The notes under the pieces are model-generated. The model made no database searches. It was not told the DNA's origin and saw only the letters and a list, made by a program, of their open reading frames with translations. Below are positions 10,934 to 21,886 of a stretch of 64,000 nucleotides of DNA, one piece after another. This stretch comes from Canna indica (lineage: Eukaryota > Streptophyta > Magnoliopsida > Zingiberales > Cannaceae). The DNA lies in assembly GCA_034359265.1 (NCBI GenBank), contig CP136897.1, forward strand, positions 22,810,001 through 22,874,000. Reading direction: 5' to 3'. The first letter of the stretch is position 1; each line of letters opens with the position of its first letter. Position numbers and translations under genes: made by a program.

Positions 10934-12469
10934 TCACGATGGAGGATGGTCTGGATTATATGGCGGGGTCTGGAGCGCTTGAGTGTACACCGGCGTGGAC
11001 TGACTCGAGGACGATGGATTAGATGATGCCGAAGAGATGACTGGTTCGGGATGACCTGACAAGTTGCGTAACATAGCTTCTATATTCGCCATCGTCTAAC
11101 TCTGACGCTCCATCATCTCAGTCTGACGCGCGACCGTCTTCTCTAGTGTCCTTATCCTATTACTATGATCATAACTGGATCTAGAGATGGACGGCCGCTC
11201 ACCAGCGACCGGAGGGGTCGGTGCCCCAAGTGGCCCTAGTACGGCTCGCGCATGACCACTATCTGCGAAGCCATATACGCGGCCATGGTCCCAGCCACCT
11301 GCGGCCTCGACCCACATTGCTGCGTCAAAGTCCTCGGGGGTACCCCCGCGCTGCACCACCGTCTGGCTGTACGTCTCCTACTCGAGTTTGATTTTTTGTT
11401 TAATATTTATCATAAAACTTAAATTATAAATATATAATGAATAATTTAAACAAATATATAATTACCATAATGTATGCAGCGTGGTTGTCGATGTACTCCC
11501 CCGTCCCATGTGCTCGACGATGAGTCCGCTCAAACACCGCCATCGGGGAGGGTCGCTGGACAGTCCCGTCATCCGACACCGTCGTCTACATTTACAAAAC
11601 AAATACATTAATTAGTACACATAATAACAAATAAAATATATAATTAAAAGATATACTTACCATACGGTTTGCGTGCACTGCAAATGCAACAGAGCCGCCG
11701 GTGTGACGCGCTTCTCCTCCCGACATGCGATTTCTAGCCGCATTCCGAGAAACCTCCTGCCATCGATCCGTCGACCATATCCCCACGAGCTGGTCCCATA
11801 TATCCGGAGTAATCCAACCGGGGCCGTATCCCCGAGTCTCCGCGATGTTAGTGGTCCCAGCTCGGGCCATCGCTTGGGACCGAGCCTGCCCCAGTTGCCC
11901 GTTGTACCTTGCCCGGGAAATAGCCTCCCAGGCAGCGTAAATGAAGGGCCTCTGGTCCTCCGCCCATGTATAGCGAGCCTGCAAAATAATAATATCAGTA
12001 CCAATATTAATATATCATCATGCATGTAAAAAATAATAATAATACATGTCTCAAACTCGCGCCATAACATATCGACATGCTCGCTAGGCACGTGAGACCA
12101 CGTAGGCCATGCCCCGTGCATGTATCGTCGAATAGTAGAAGAAATGCTCCTCGGCACTTCTTCTTGCTCGAACCTGCACAACAAAAATAAATTTTAATAT
12201 TATATTATGATATAATGAATTTGTAATGATTCATAATTCATGATATATTATCGCTCTCCAATCACGCTAATCAATCTACGTGACTCTGTGGCTGGTGGAG
12301 GCTGCCACCTGTTCGGCCCGCGTGGCCACCTACGTCTGGATGTACTAGCCTCGGCAGTATCATCGGAATGAGGATCAACAACAGGAGGATCAGCAGCATG
12401 AGTAAGTGCTGGAGTCTCACCGATCGGAGACTCCGAAACTCTCCATCGTCGATAACCACGACCAGACAT
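10934..12469 (-). pseudogene. TNPA-like CACTA accessory gene, five exons, premature stop
   Basis: Exon 1 (from 12469) encodes MSGRGYRRWRVSESPIGE. Later exons include RFEQEEVPRSISS, YTWAEDQRPFIYAAWEAISR, a TVSDDGTVQRPSP block and QRGGTPEDFDAAMWVEAAGGWDHGRVYG. This is the Transposase_24 / Ptta-En-Spm style of protein. A CAG to TAG change at 11096-11098 removes about the last 55 codons. The intron 2 donor position reads GAG-ACATGT rather than the GAG-GCACGT of the other copies, so splicing may also fail. The long central exon is free of the 4-bp insertion seen in the 16325-17864 copy. Confidence 0.75.
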
Positions 12470-12540
12470 ATCTGTCGAACAGACATATAATCAGATTATT
12501 GTATAAATAGTAGAGATATATTTAATAAAATATATACTTT

Positions 12541-12665
12541 ACAATTATTCTTCATCATCTGAATAATAGTCTTCGAATTCTTCTTCTTCTTCCTCTTCTT
12601 CCTCTTCTTCATCTTCTTCATCTCCAGCTTCCTCAATTTCATGATCGTCATCTACTTCTTCTACA
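12541..12665 (-). pseudogene. tnp2 3' remnant (acidic C-terminal tail only)
   Basis: The poly-Glu/Asp tail and stop codon match the last roughly 40 codons of the transposase at 17940-21413. Homology stops abruptly near 12655, where the leader sequence upstream of the tnp2 start begins. This is the scar of the internal deletion. Confidence 0.85.
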
Positions 12666-12802
12666 CGAACATACAATTCCCGAACGGATCTAAGGTTTTG
12701 CTAAATCATATCCGATTCGTCGATGCGTACGTGAAACATATCAACTCGTCGGATGGATGATTATTTTCTAAATGTTTCGAGACAGTTCGAGTCCATATTG
12801 GA

Positions 12803-12930
12803 CGATTTCGGCGCACGTCCGAAGTGGACGATTCCGGCGCGAGTCCGAAGTGGACGATTCTGGCACGAGTCCGAAGTGGACGATTCCGGTGCGAGTCCGA
12901 ATTGGACAATTCCGGCGCGCGTCCGAAATT
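12803..12930. repeat. 26-bp minisatellite, about five units
   Basis: Units follow the pattern GGACGATTCCGGCGCGAGTC plus CGAAGT or CGAATT. The same array has about nine units at 21887-22119 and fewer, more diverged units at 33025-33130 and 34600-34725. Confidence 0.85.
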
Positions 12931-13928
12931 AATTTAAACACTAATAATTAATCTAACAAATTAAACAATTAATTAACAATTATAAAATAATTAATTAACA
13001 ATTTCAAAACAATAAAAACAATAAACAATAATTAATAATAAAAATTTCCGGCGCCGAAGTCCACCCTCCGGCGCCGGCGTACAGTGGCCGGACATACTGT
13101 CCGACCACTGTAGAAGGTCCGGCGGCGGCCATAGGCCGACCGCCGCCGGCCGAAACCCTAGAAATAGGGTTTCGGCCGGATTTTAACCAATACTCCGACC
13201 GATCAACATATCGGCAGCAGCGGCAGCGGCGGCGAGAGGCGTCGGCAAGAGCGACGGCGGCAGCAGCGGGAGGAAGAAGGGTCGGGCGCGACTGGTGCCA
13301 TATATAAACTTATCAGCAACGGCTCACTCGCCCGTTAGAAAGGCGTTGCTGATAAGTTATCATCAGCAACGGCTCACTTATCCGTTAGCAAGCCGTTGCT
13401 GAAGATTAAAAAATCAGCAACGGCTCGCCTTTCCGTCAGAAAGTCGTTGCTGATAATTAAAATAATCCACAACGGCTCGTTTTTCCGTTAGAACGCCGTT
13501 GCAGATACAGATATCCGCAACGGCTCGGGCGGCCGTAAGAACGCCGTTGCAAATAGCAACGGCTTGAGCGGCCGTTGCTGATAGCCGTTGCTGAAGATCA
13601 TGTTTCTAGTAGTGTAAGGTATAGGTTCCAGGTACCTATTGGAACCTGTAAATGAACCAAGTTCCAACAGGTTACTCGTAACATGTAACTGAACAGATTC
13701 TAGGGTACGGGTTCAGGGTGCCTTGTTAGAAGCTATTCATTTAGAGGTTCCATGGTACATATTTCAAGTACTAGTTCCGATTCTAGGTACCTGATGTGTT
13801 GGACCCAGAACTGGAATCGATTTTAATCAATTTTTTTAATTTTTGTCTCGGACCCTACCCGAATTTAGTTCGTGTTCGGGTAGGCTCCAATTGGTTCATA
13901 ATCTATCTGATATTCATACACACCCCTA

Positions 13929-14597
13929 TTGTTTTAGATCCTTAATTATTCATCCTTGTTATAATTAATTTGCATATATCATATAGAGGTATATTAATAT
14001 CTTGATTACTATCTATATACCTAAATTAATGACAAGTGCTCACATGATTGCAAAGATGTCTTAAAAGAAGACAAAGCATGAAGCATTTCCACGTCAAGAG
14101 GAGCATCAACAACATGTCATGATTTCGTAGCTAATTACTCACTCCATTAATTATATATTCCGCTTCTATTAATTAGTTAATTAATTAAGACCACCTAATC
14201 CTCTCTCTATTAGTAATTAATTAAGACACTAATGATTATTAATTAATGAGTGTTATGGATAGAAAATGCGGATATATTATCGAAACTTATGTAATATAAT
14301 AGGGAAAAAATGGGTGCCACATTGAGGGTTGGCGTCGATTCTTAAAATTAGCGTCATATCACGATGTCACATCGATTTATGAATGTGGAGCTAGCCCCCA
14401 ATCTAGGTGGAGCCCGAGTGGAGCCCGAGTGGAGCCCCACAATAGATGGTGTTTGGCTTGCACTTAATTATGAGCTTGATTCAGTCGCGCTGATAGAGCT
14501 AATCCATTCCAAGTCTTAATAAAAAATTATTCACTCTAAGTAATATTACGTTCACTCCTATGCAGGGTCTATAAGAACTTCATAACATTTTTTCCTA
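13929..14597. other. Intergenic DNA, nothing recognised
   Basis: AT-rich sequence with scattered TTAATTAATT motifs and a short doublet of GTGGAGCCCGA near 14408-14435. No gene, RNA or paired termini were found. Confidence 0.5.
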
Positions 14598-14722
14598 GGG
14601 AAAATGGGTTTTTTTCCTGTACTTTTCAAAATGGGTGATTTCGCCTCCTATTTTTTTTGGCCAAATTTTATTCTTGAACTACCTGAAAAGTGCGTTTTTC
14701 CCTTACTTTGGACGGATATGTA

Positions 14723-15259
14723 TAGAAATATCAAAGGGGCGGGACGGGTACAGAGGGTGCCTACCCGCTACCCGTTTTATTTCCCGCGGGTATTAAAAAT
14801 GGGTACCCATTTAATTATCCGCGGGGGGACGGATACCCACGGGTATTGACGGGTACTCATGACATTTTAAGAAAATATAAATTATAATATTTTAATAACA
14901 CTTCAACTCTTCAAGTATTTTAACAAAAACTTCAAGTATAACAACTTCATTTTGATAAGCACACAATATTTTAATAATAAAATCATCGTAAGGTTTTAAA
15001 ACATAAAGTATATGAGTATTGAATTAAATTAGAGTTTTTTTAATATATGTACCGATGACAATATTATAATTTACTAATTCTCACGGGTAACGGATACCGC
15101 GGGTACGGGTACTATAATACTCATACTCACCTCATATAATAAACGTGTAAGAAAAATTACCCGTAAAATTCCCGCGGGTAGGAAACTACCCCTCATATCC
15201 GTCATAAACGGGTAAATATCTGCGGGTACCCGCCTAAACGGGTAATATTGTCATCCCTA
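14723..15259. mobile_element. hAT-type MITE, 537 bp, inside the MULE left arm
   Basis: The ends are TAGAAATATCAA and TTGTCATCCCTA, with a perfect 8-bp duplication GATATGTA (14715-14722, 15260-15267). The inside has GCGGGTACCCG-like repeats in inverted orientation at both ends. It belongs to the same family as 62935-63582. Confidence 0.9.
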
Positions 15260-15371
15260 GATATGTAACTAGGCAAACGGCACTATCAACAACCACTTAA
15301 AACGTGACATGTCATCAAACCCAAAGTTTTTTAAAAAATTTTAAAAAGCTGACGTGTAATCCCACGTCAAC

Positions 15372-15625
15372 TACCGCCCTAGCGCAGTCCGCCACCCGGC
15401 TTACACAGACGTCCAGTGCAAGAATCGGATCGACACCTTCAAGGCCGAGATGAGCCAGGTCGGCGCCGGCATGGAAAGCCAGTGACCCTTCTTCTATCGC
15501 CTTCAATCCCTCATCGAATCCTCGCCGCCCATAGTTGGCGGGAAGAAACCCCCCGCCTCGCCACCGTTCGCACTGCCTCTCCCCTTCCACCGCAAGGCTC
15601 CCAGCCCTTTGCCCACCGCCACCGC
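15372..15625 (+). pseudogene. Trihelix transcription factor fragment, first part (before CACTA)
   Basis: The reading frame gives AYTDVQCKNRIDTFKAE, then MESQ-stop-PFFYRLQSLIESS, then a Pro-rich linker. YTDVQCKNRID and the QWPFF...L..LI motif are typical of ASIL/GT-type trihelix DNA-binding proteins. The single stop (TGA) stands where the family has Trp (TGG). The sequence starts abruptly at the inner edge of the MULE arm, so only the end of the DNA-binding domain was captured. The family represses or modulates transcription in the nucleus; this copy is not expected to function. Confidence 0.75.
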
Positions 15626-16030
15626 CACTACTAGAAAAATGGTCATCAGCAATGGCTGATGCCGTTGCTGAGCCGTTGCTGAAGAGCATCAGCAACGGCT
15701 GAGCCGTTGCAATAGAGCCGTGACAGAAAGTCGCATTGCTGATGACTTAGCAACGAATCAGCAACGGCCGCTCGGGCCGTCGCTCAAAACATTATCAGCA
15801 ACGGCCGCTCGGGCCGTCGCTAAAACTATTATCAGCAACGGGTTTGCCACAGACCCGGAGCCGTTGCTGATAACATTAATAGCAACGGCCGCTGAGTCCG
15901 TAGCAACGCCGTTAGTAAAACGTCGTCGCTAAGCCGTTGCTGTAGGTCATCAGCAACGGCTTTCGATACACTTTTAGCAACGGCTTTCCCACGGACGCCC
16001 GTGGGAAAGCCGTTGCTGATGACGAATACC
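15626..16030. repeat. Left subterminal repeat zone (family B)
   Basis: Some twenty copies of AGCAACGGC or GCCGTTGCT alternate in orientation. Many form inverted pairs separated by 5-20 bases, able to form short hairpins. The distal end (16120-16170) has a tandem repeat of TTCATTCACACATCACAAAC. Confidence 0.9.
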
Positions 16031-16324
16031 TGCAACCAGAAAATTTGAAAATTTCAAATTTCCATTGATACATTGATACATTTATCTGATACATAACTCA
16101 CACACCCATACCCTCATACACACATTCATTCACACATCACAAACACCTCATACACATTCATTCACACATCACAAACACACCAACATATATACATCAAAAC
16201 AATTATACTTATATTGATAATTATCCACGATAGTATAAAAACAATTCAAATGCAAAATTGAAGTATCAATATCCAAACAAAATAAGTTAAACAAGTTCAA
16301 TATCCAAACAAAAAAATCTCACGA

Positions 16325-17864
16325 TCAAGATGGAGGATGGTCTGGATTATATGGCGGGGTCTGGAGCGCTTGAGTGTACACCGGCGTGGACTGACTCGAG
16401 GACGATGGATTAGATGATGCCGAAGAGATGACTGGTTCGGGATGACCTGACAAGTTGCGTAGCATAGCTTCTATATTCGCCATCGTCTGACTCTGACGCT
16501 CCATCATCTCAGTCTGACGCGCGACCGTCTCCTCTAGTGTCCTTATCCTATTACTATGATCATAACTGGATCTAGAGGTGGACGACCGCTCACCAGCGAC
16601 CGGAGGGGTCGGTGCCCCAAGTGGCCCTAGTACGGCTCGCGCATGACCACTATCTGCGAAGCCATATACGCGGCCATGGTCCCAGCCACCTGCGGCCTCG
16701 ACCCACGATGCTGCGTCAAAGTCCTCGGGGGTACCCCCGCGCTGCACCACCGTCTGGCTGTAGGTCTCCTACTCAAGTTTGATTTTTTGTTTAATATTTA
16801 TCATAAAACTTAAATTATAAATATATAATGAATAATTTAAACAAATATATAATTACCATAATGTATGCAGCGCGGTTGTCGATGTACTCCCCCGTCCCAT
16901 GTGCTCGACGGTGAGTCCGCTCGAACACCGCCATCGGGGAGGGTCGTTGGACAGTCCCGTCATCCGACACCGTCGTCTACATTTATAAAACAAATACATT
17001 AATTAGTACACATAATAACAAATAAAATATATAATTAAAAGATATACTTACCATACGGTTTGCGTGCACTGCAAATGCAACAGAGCCGCCGGTGTGACGC
17101 GCTGCTCCTCCCGACATGCGATTTCTAGCCGCATTCCGAGAAACCTCCTGCCATCGATCCGTCGACCATATCCCCACGAGCTGGTCCCATATATCCGGAG
17201 TAATCCAACCGGGGCCGTACGTATCCCCGAGTCTCCGCGATGTTAGTGGTCCCAGCTCGGGCCATCGCTTGGGACCGAGCCTGCCCCAGCTGCCCGTTGT
17301 ACCTTGCCCGGGAAATAGCCTCCCAGGCAGCGTAAATGAAGGGCCTCTGGTCCTCGGCCCATGTATAGCGAGCCTGCAAAATAATAATATCAGTACCAAT
17401 ATTAATATATCATCATGCATGTAAAAAATAATAATAATACGTGCCTCAAACTCGCGTCATAACATGTCGACGTGCTCGCTAGGCACGTGAGACCACGTAG
17501 GCCATGCCCCGTGCATGTATCGTCGAATAGTAGAAGAAATGCTCCTCGGCACTTCTTCTTGCTCGAACCTGCACAACAAAAATAAATTTTAATATTATAT
17601 TATGATATAATGAATTTGTAATGATTCATAATTCATGATATATTACCGCTCCCCAATCACGCTAATCAATCTACGTGACTCTGTGGCTGGTGGAGGCTGC
17701 CACCTGTTCGGCCCGCGTGGCCGCCTACGTCTGGATGTACTAGCCTCGGCAGTATCATCGGAATGAGGATCAGCAACAGGTGGATCAGCAGCATGAGTAA
17801 GTGCTGGAGTCTCACCGATCGGAGACTCCGAAACTCTCCTGCGTCGATAACCACGACCAGACAT
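16325..17864 (-). pseudogene. TNPA-like CACTA accessory gene, five exons, 4-bp frameshift
   Basis: Proposed exons on the minus strand are 17864-17647, 17568-17445, 17373-17052, 16976-16857 and 16768-16325. Without a 4-bp duplication (ACGT at about 17217-17222) they total 1,224 bp, or 407 codons plus stop. That sum is in frame only if intron 2 uses a GC donor (GAG-GCACGT). Exon 1 encodes MSGRGYRRRRVSESPIGE, exon 3 the YTWAEDQRPFIYAAWE core and exon 5 the QRGGTPEDFDAASWVEAAGG block. The C-terminus is Ser-rich and preceded by a short coiled-coil-like RTLEETVARQTEMMERQS helix. Family role: binding of subterminal repeats and regulation of the element. The 4-bp insertion, absent from the copies at 10934 and 38722, shifts the frame in exon 3. 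Confidence 0.75.
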
Positions 17865-17939
17865 ATCTGTCGAACAGACATATAATCAGATTATTGTATA
17901 AATAGTAGAGATATATTTAATAAAATATATACTTTACAA

Positions 17940-20900
17940 TTATTCTTCATCATCTGAATAATAGTCTTCGAATTCTTCTTCTTCTTCTTCCTCTTCTTCC
18001 TCTTCTTCATCTTCTTCATCTCCAGCTTCCTCAATTTCATGATCGTCATCATCAGCATATTCAACTTCTAATTGAATTGACGTTGTGTCTGCATCCTCGA
18101 GTATTGGAATAATACGATCCACAGCAGGAAGATCATCTTCTTGATAGAAACCAGGAGGATCATTTTCTCCTACTATCGGATCAATTTTTCCTCTACCTTT
18201 TGTCTTACAGACTACACGCCAATCTGCTCTATCTTTATTTCGAGTCGGATACTTCGCGTAATATACTTGTTCGGCTTGTGATGCCAATATAAAAGGCTCA
18301 TTTGCTGCCAATTTCGATTTGTAATTAACCTCAACAAGTTTGTATTTTGGATGAACTTTCATGCCCCTTTCTGTTGTATCGAACCAATGACATCTAAATA
18401 GGATCACTGATTTCATGCCGAAGTAGTGCAACTCTATCACTTCTTCCACCAGTCCATAAAAATCCATATCACATTCAACATAGGTTGTCCCTTTCACGCA
18501 GCCCCCAGCATTCATCGTCTTCTTTGCAAATGAATATTCAACCGTGTGAAGTTTATACCCGTTAACAAAATATCTGCTATAGCACGACACAAGTCGCGAC
18601 GGTCCACTAACAAACTCAAATATTCTTTCATCTATTTCAGCTTTGTGATCTTTGCTGTAAGTCTGAATCCAAGTAGGGAAATCACGATTCCGTAATCTCT
18701 CTAATTCTTGATCGTTGTGAATTGAGTATTTTTGCATCATCTCAATGTCAAATATTTCAATGAATTGTTCAATCTCTGGACAATTGAGTAATATATACAA
18801 GTGTGCCAAATGATACTCTTCATCGCTTAAGTGTCGAGATGGACGAGAACCAAAAGCACGACCAGAGTGACAAAATATATTTAAACGTCCATCTGAATGT
18901 CGAACACCCCCGTTGTCGTTACGTGGAAGACGATCAAATCTTGTCTGTACTGTCGATTCAAAGTAAAATGAGCAGAATGTTGAAATTTCTTGAATGATAT
19001 ACGATTCAGATATTGATCCTTCAACAGCTACGGTGTTCTTTACTTTTTTCTTCAGACGATTCATGTATCTTTCAAATAAGTACATCCAACGATATTGAAC
19101 GGGGCCACCAACTCGTGCCTCGTATGCCAAGTGTATCGGTAGATGCTCCATCGAGTCAAAAAATGCAGGAGGGAAAAACTGCTCCAGCTTGCATATGATT
19201 TCAACAATATTATTTTCAAGTGTTGACATATCTTCGACTCGAAGGACATTTGCACAGATGCTTCTAAAAAACATACTTAATTCAGTCAACGGACCCCAAA
19301 TATTATCAGGTAGAAGATCTCGAAATGCGATCGGAAGTAATCTCTGCATGAATACATGACAATCATGGCTCTTCATCCCTGATATTTTGCAATCATCGAC
19401 GTTCACACATCGAGATAAGTTTGAAGCATATCCATCGGGTAATCTGAGTTCTTTTACCCATTGACAAACATCTTTGATCTGTTGTTTATTTAACACATAT
19501 AGGGCCTTCGGTTTCAGATATCGTCCGTTGACCTCTTGTAACTCCAACTCTGGTCTTTTACAAAGTATTTTCAGATCATGTCGGGCTTTGACATTATCTT
19601 TAGTTTTTCCAGAAATATCCATCACAGTGTTGAAAATATTATCAAACACATTTTTTTCAATGTGCATGACATCTAAATTATGTCGAATCAATAATGAACT
19701 CCAATAGGGCAATTCCCAAAAGATACTTTTTTTCACCCAGTTGTGTGTTTGGCCAAAACCTGACACTCTTTCATTGCGACCAAATACTATATTTGGAAGT
19801 GCTGAAACACGTGCTAACATTTGTTCACCAGACAACATCGATGGTGGCCCATCTCTTTCGACTTTGCCCTTAGTAAATTTATTACGATTCCTTCGATACT
19901 GGTGATGAACCGGTAGGAATCGACGATGACAATCAAAGAATGAGATTTTTCGTCCGTTCTGAAGACTGATTGATTTAGAGTGTTCCATACAATACGGGCA
20001 AGAGAGTCGGCCGTGAGTGCTCCAACCCGACAACATACCGTACGCGGGGAAATCATTGATTGTCCACAAGACCGCGGCCTTTAAATTGAAGTTTTGCTTC
20101 CGATGACAATCATAAGTGACAGCTCCCTCAGTCCACAATGTTTTCAATTCATCTATCAAGGGTCTGAGAAATATGTCAATTTTTTTTCGCGGACCCTTAG
20201 GACCCGGAATAATCATCGAAAGATAAATAAATTCATCTTTCATGCACATTGACGGTGGCAAATTATAAACTGTCAGCAGCACTGGCCAAACTGAATAAGG
20301 AGTTGCAGAATGTCCAAACGGATTAAAACCATCTGTGCACAATCCCAATCTGATATTTCTAGTATCCATAGCAAATGAAGGATAACATGTATCCAAATGT
20401 TTCCATGCTTCACTGTCAGATGGATGAGTCATTACTGTATCATCACGACTTCTTGCATGCCAACTCATGTAGGGGGCTGTCTTTTCCGACATGAATAATC
20501 TTTGAAGCCTCGGTGTTAGTGGAAAATACCGAAGCACCTTAAACGGGATATTTTTCTGTCGGACCGATTTCTTCTCCTTGTAACGAGGGTGTTGACATAC
20601 AGGGCATTTATTCAACTGCACATTTTCTTTATAATATAAAATGCAGTTATTTTGGCACGCGTATATTTTTTCGTACCCAAGCCCCAATTTTCTCATTAGT
20701 TTTTTAGTCTTATAAAAAGTTGGCTTAAACTTGTTATCAGTAGGCAGCATTCCATTAATCAATCCAGCAATCCGATCATACGCAACTCCGCTGATATTAC
20801 AATCGGCCTTGATGTTTAAGAGTTGTATCATTGCTGAAAACCTAGTGTATTTAGGATAATTCTCATACAAAGGTTCATCGGCAGCTTTCAACATCTCGTA

Positions 20901-21413
20901 AAATTCTGCAGCTTCTTTATTCGGTAATTCAATCTCTACCGTAGTTTGTACTTCTGTGATATCAACCGCTGTAGTATCTGGTGGGACTGATGTCTGAAGA
21001 ACTGGCCGATCAACATTATCATTCAGGCGGAATTGACCCCCAAGACTATCAAGTATCATAGTTCTATAGGGATTACATTGACTGGATGAAGAAGCACCAG
21101 CAGAGGAAGATTCACCATATGTCTGAACGACAGGATTGCTTGACGTCCCGACTTCGCGTGACTCCCCGTGACAAGTCCATAGAAAATATCTTGGTGCAAA
21201 TCCTTTGCTATATAGATGCAGAGTGACAGTCTCCCGATCCAAAAATCGTCCATTTGAACAAATGCGGCACGGACATCGGATTTGATCACCCATGCTAACG
21301 AAATTCCGATTCGAATAGGCGAAATTTAGGAAGTACGTTACGCCTAATCGAAACTCATTCGTTAAAGCTCCACGATCAAGACGTCGGTACATCCAACTTC
21401 GATCAGCCGACAT
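17940..21413 (-). CDS. CACTA transposase, tnp2 type (TNPD-like), intact
   Basis: A single open frame of 1,157 residues from ATG at 21413 (MSADRSWMYRRLDRG). An upstream TTG could extend it by seven codons but is not a plausible plant start. Domains in order: transposase-associated domain (about 1-85) with a CPCRIC zinc-type cluster; the tnp2 core (about 320-620), including LGLCTDGFNPFG, DEFIYLSMIIPGPKGP, YDCHRKQNF, PYCMEHSKS and HNLDVMHIEKNVFDN; a DUF4218 block (about 690-810) with FFDSMEHLPIHLAYEA; a DUF4216 block (about 970-1015) with DMDFYGLVEEVIEL; and an acidic Glu/Asp tail (last 50). The protein should cut and join the CACTA ends in the nucleus, acting with the accessory protein encoded next to it. 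No premature stop is seen, unlike the copies at 804-4203 and 35179-38646, so this insertion is probably the youngest. Confidence 0.93.
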   Translation of the reverse strand: MSADRSWMYRRLDRGALTNEFRLGVTYFLNFAYSNRNFVSMGDQIRCPCRICSNGRFLDRETVTLHLYSKGFAPRYFLWTCHGESREVGTSSNPVVQTYGESSSAGASSSSQCNPYRTMILDSLGGQFRLNDNVDRPVLQTSVPPDTTAVDITEVQTTVEIELPNKEAAEFYEMLKAADEPLYENYPKYTRFSAMIQLLNIKADCNISGVAYDRIAGLINGMLPTDNKFKPTFYKTKKLMRKLGLGYEKIYACQNNCILYYKENVQLNKCPVCQHPRYKEKKSVRQKNIPFKVLRYFPLTPRLQRLFMSEKTAPYMSWHARSRDDTVMTHPSDSEAWKHLDTCYPSFAMDTRNIRLGLCTDGFNPFGHSATPYSVWPVLLTVYNLPPSMCMKDEFIYLSMIIPGPKGPRKKIDIFLRPLIDELKTLWTEGAVTYDCHRKQNFNLKAAVLWTINDFPAYGMLSGWSTHGRLSCPYCMEHSKSISLQNGRKISFFDCHRRFLPVHHQYRRNRNKFTKGKVERDGPPSMLSGEQMLARVSALPNIVFGRNERVSGFGQTHNWVKKSIFWELPYWSSLLIRHNLDVMHIEKNVFDNIFNTVMDISGKTKDNVKARHDLKILCKRPELELQEVNGRYLKPKALYVLNKQQIKDVCQWVKELRLPDGYASNLSRCVNVDDCKISGMKSHDCHVFMQRLLPIAFRDLLPDNIWGPLTELSMFFRSICANVLRVEDMSTLENNIVEIICKLEQFFPPAFFDSMEHLPIHLAYEARVGGPVQYRWMYLFERYMNRLKKKVKNTVAVEGSISESYIIQEISTFCSFYFESTVQTRFDRLPRNDNGGVRHSDGRLNIFCHSGRAFGSRPSRHLSDEEYHLAHLYILLNCPEIEQFIEIFDIEMMQKYSIHNDQELERLRNRDFPTWIQTYSKDHKAEIDERIFEFVSGPSRLVSCYSRYFVNGYKLHTVEYSFAKKTMNAGGCVKGTTYVECDMDFYGLVEEVIELHYFGMKSVILFRCHWFDTTERGMKVHPKYKLVEVNYKSKLAANEPFILASQAEQVYYAKYPTRNKDRADWRVVCKTKGRGKIDPIVGENDPPGFYQEDDLPAVDRIIPILEDADTTSIQLEVEYADDDDHEIEEAGDEEDEEEEEEEEEEEEFEDYYSDDEE

Positions 21414-21487
21414 GATTCTGTCAATCAATGACAATTTCTTTGGTTAATGTCTTTAGGTGAGATTGTCCTATTCCATTCGGGATTTAT

Positions 21488-21678
21488 GTTATTCGTACTG
21501 CACTTACGTTTTTATTTTAACTGTTAACTAATTATTCTAAATTTCGACAGCATCTCCCTACAGTTCTCCGAATACGCATATCATCTGGGCGCGTATCGGA
21601 GAACAAGAGAGATGTTGCCGAATTTTAGAATAATTAGTTAACAGTTAAAATAAAAACGTATGTACAGTACAAATAACT
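21488..21678. repeat. Imperfect palindrome in the tnp2 leader (about 190 bp)
   Basis: The left arm (21488-21577) and right arm (21590-21678) are near-complementary. Shared blocks include TTTTATTTTAACTGTTAACT, AATTATTCTAAA and AGTTCTCCGAATACGC against GCGTATCGGAGAAC, with a loop of about 12 bases. It lies 75 bp before the tnp2 start codon. The same structure recurs at about 33320-33490 and 34925-35095. Confidence 0.9.
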
Positions 21679-21886
21679 ATATTCCCAAATTGTCCAATCA
21701 GGGACAATTCAAGAATTGTACGTCGTATAAAAAATCATCTACTTCTTTTACACGAACATATAATTCCCGAACGGATCTAAGGTTTTGCTAAATCATATCC
21801 GATTCGTCGATGCGTACGTGAAACATATCAACTCGTCGGATGGATGATTATTTTCTAAATGTTTCGAGACAGTTAGAGTCCATATT

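Larger units (their letters stand above)
10204..13614 (-). mobile_element. CACTA family B element, internal-deletion derivative (3.4 kb)
   Basis: It begins CACTACTAGAAAAATGG and ends TTTCTAGTAGTG, with a 3-bp target duplication TAA on each side (10201-10203, 13615-13617). Compared with the full copy at 15626-22866 it keeps both termini and the accessory gene, and lacks almost all of tnp2. The acidic 3' tail of tnp2 (12541-12655) joins directly to the leader minisatellite at about 12655-12665, removing about 3.7 kb. It would depend on a transposase from elsewhere. Confidence 0.92.
9579..13928. mobile_element. Old hAT-like MITE split by two later insertions
   Basis: The left end TAGAGATGAGCGAGTTCGAATA and the right end, read in reverse complement as TAGGGGTGTGTATGAATA, form imperfect terminal inverted repeats. 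After subtracting the nested MITE (9717-10093) and CACTA (10204-13614) with their target duplications, about 550 bp remain. This matches in length and in motifs (GGTACCTATTGGAAC, ACAGGTTCC) the intact relative at 54825-55330. No clear 8-bp duplication survives, in keeping with its age. Confidence 0.65.
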
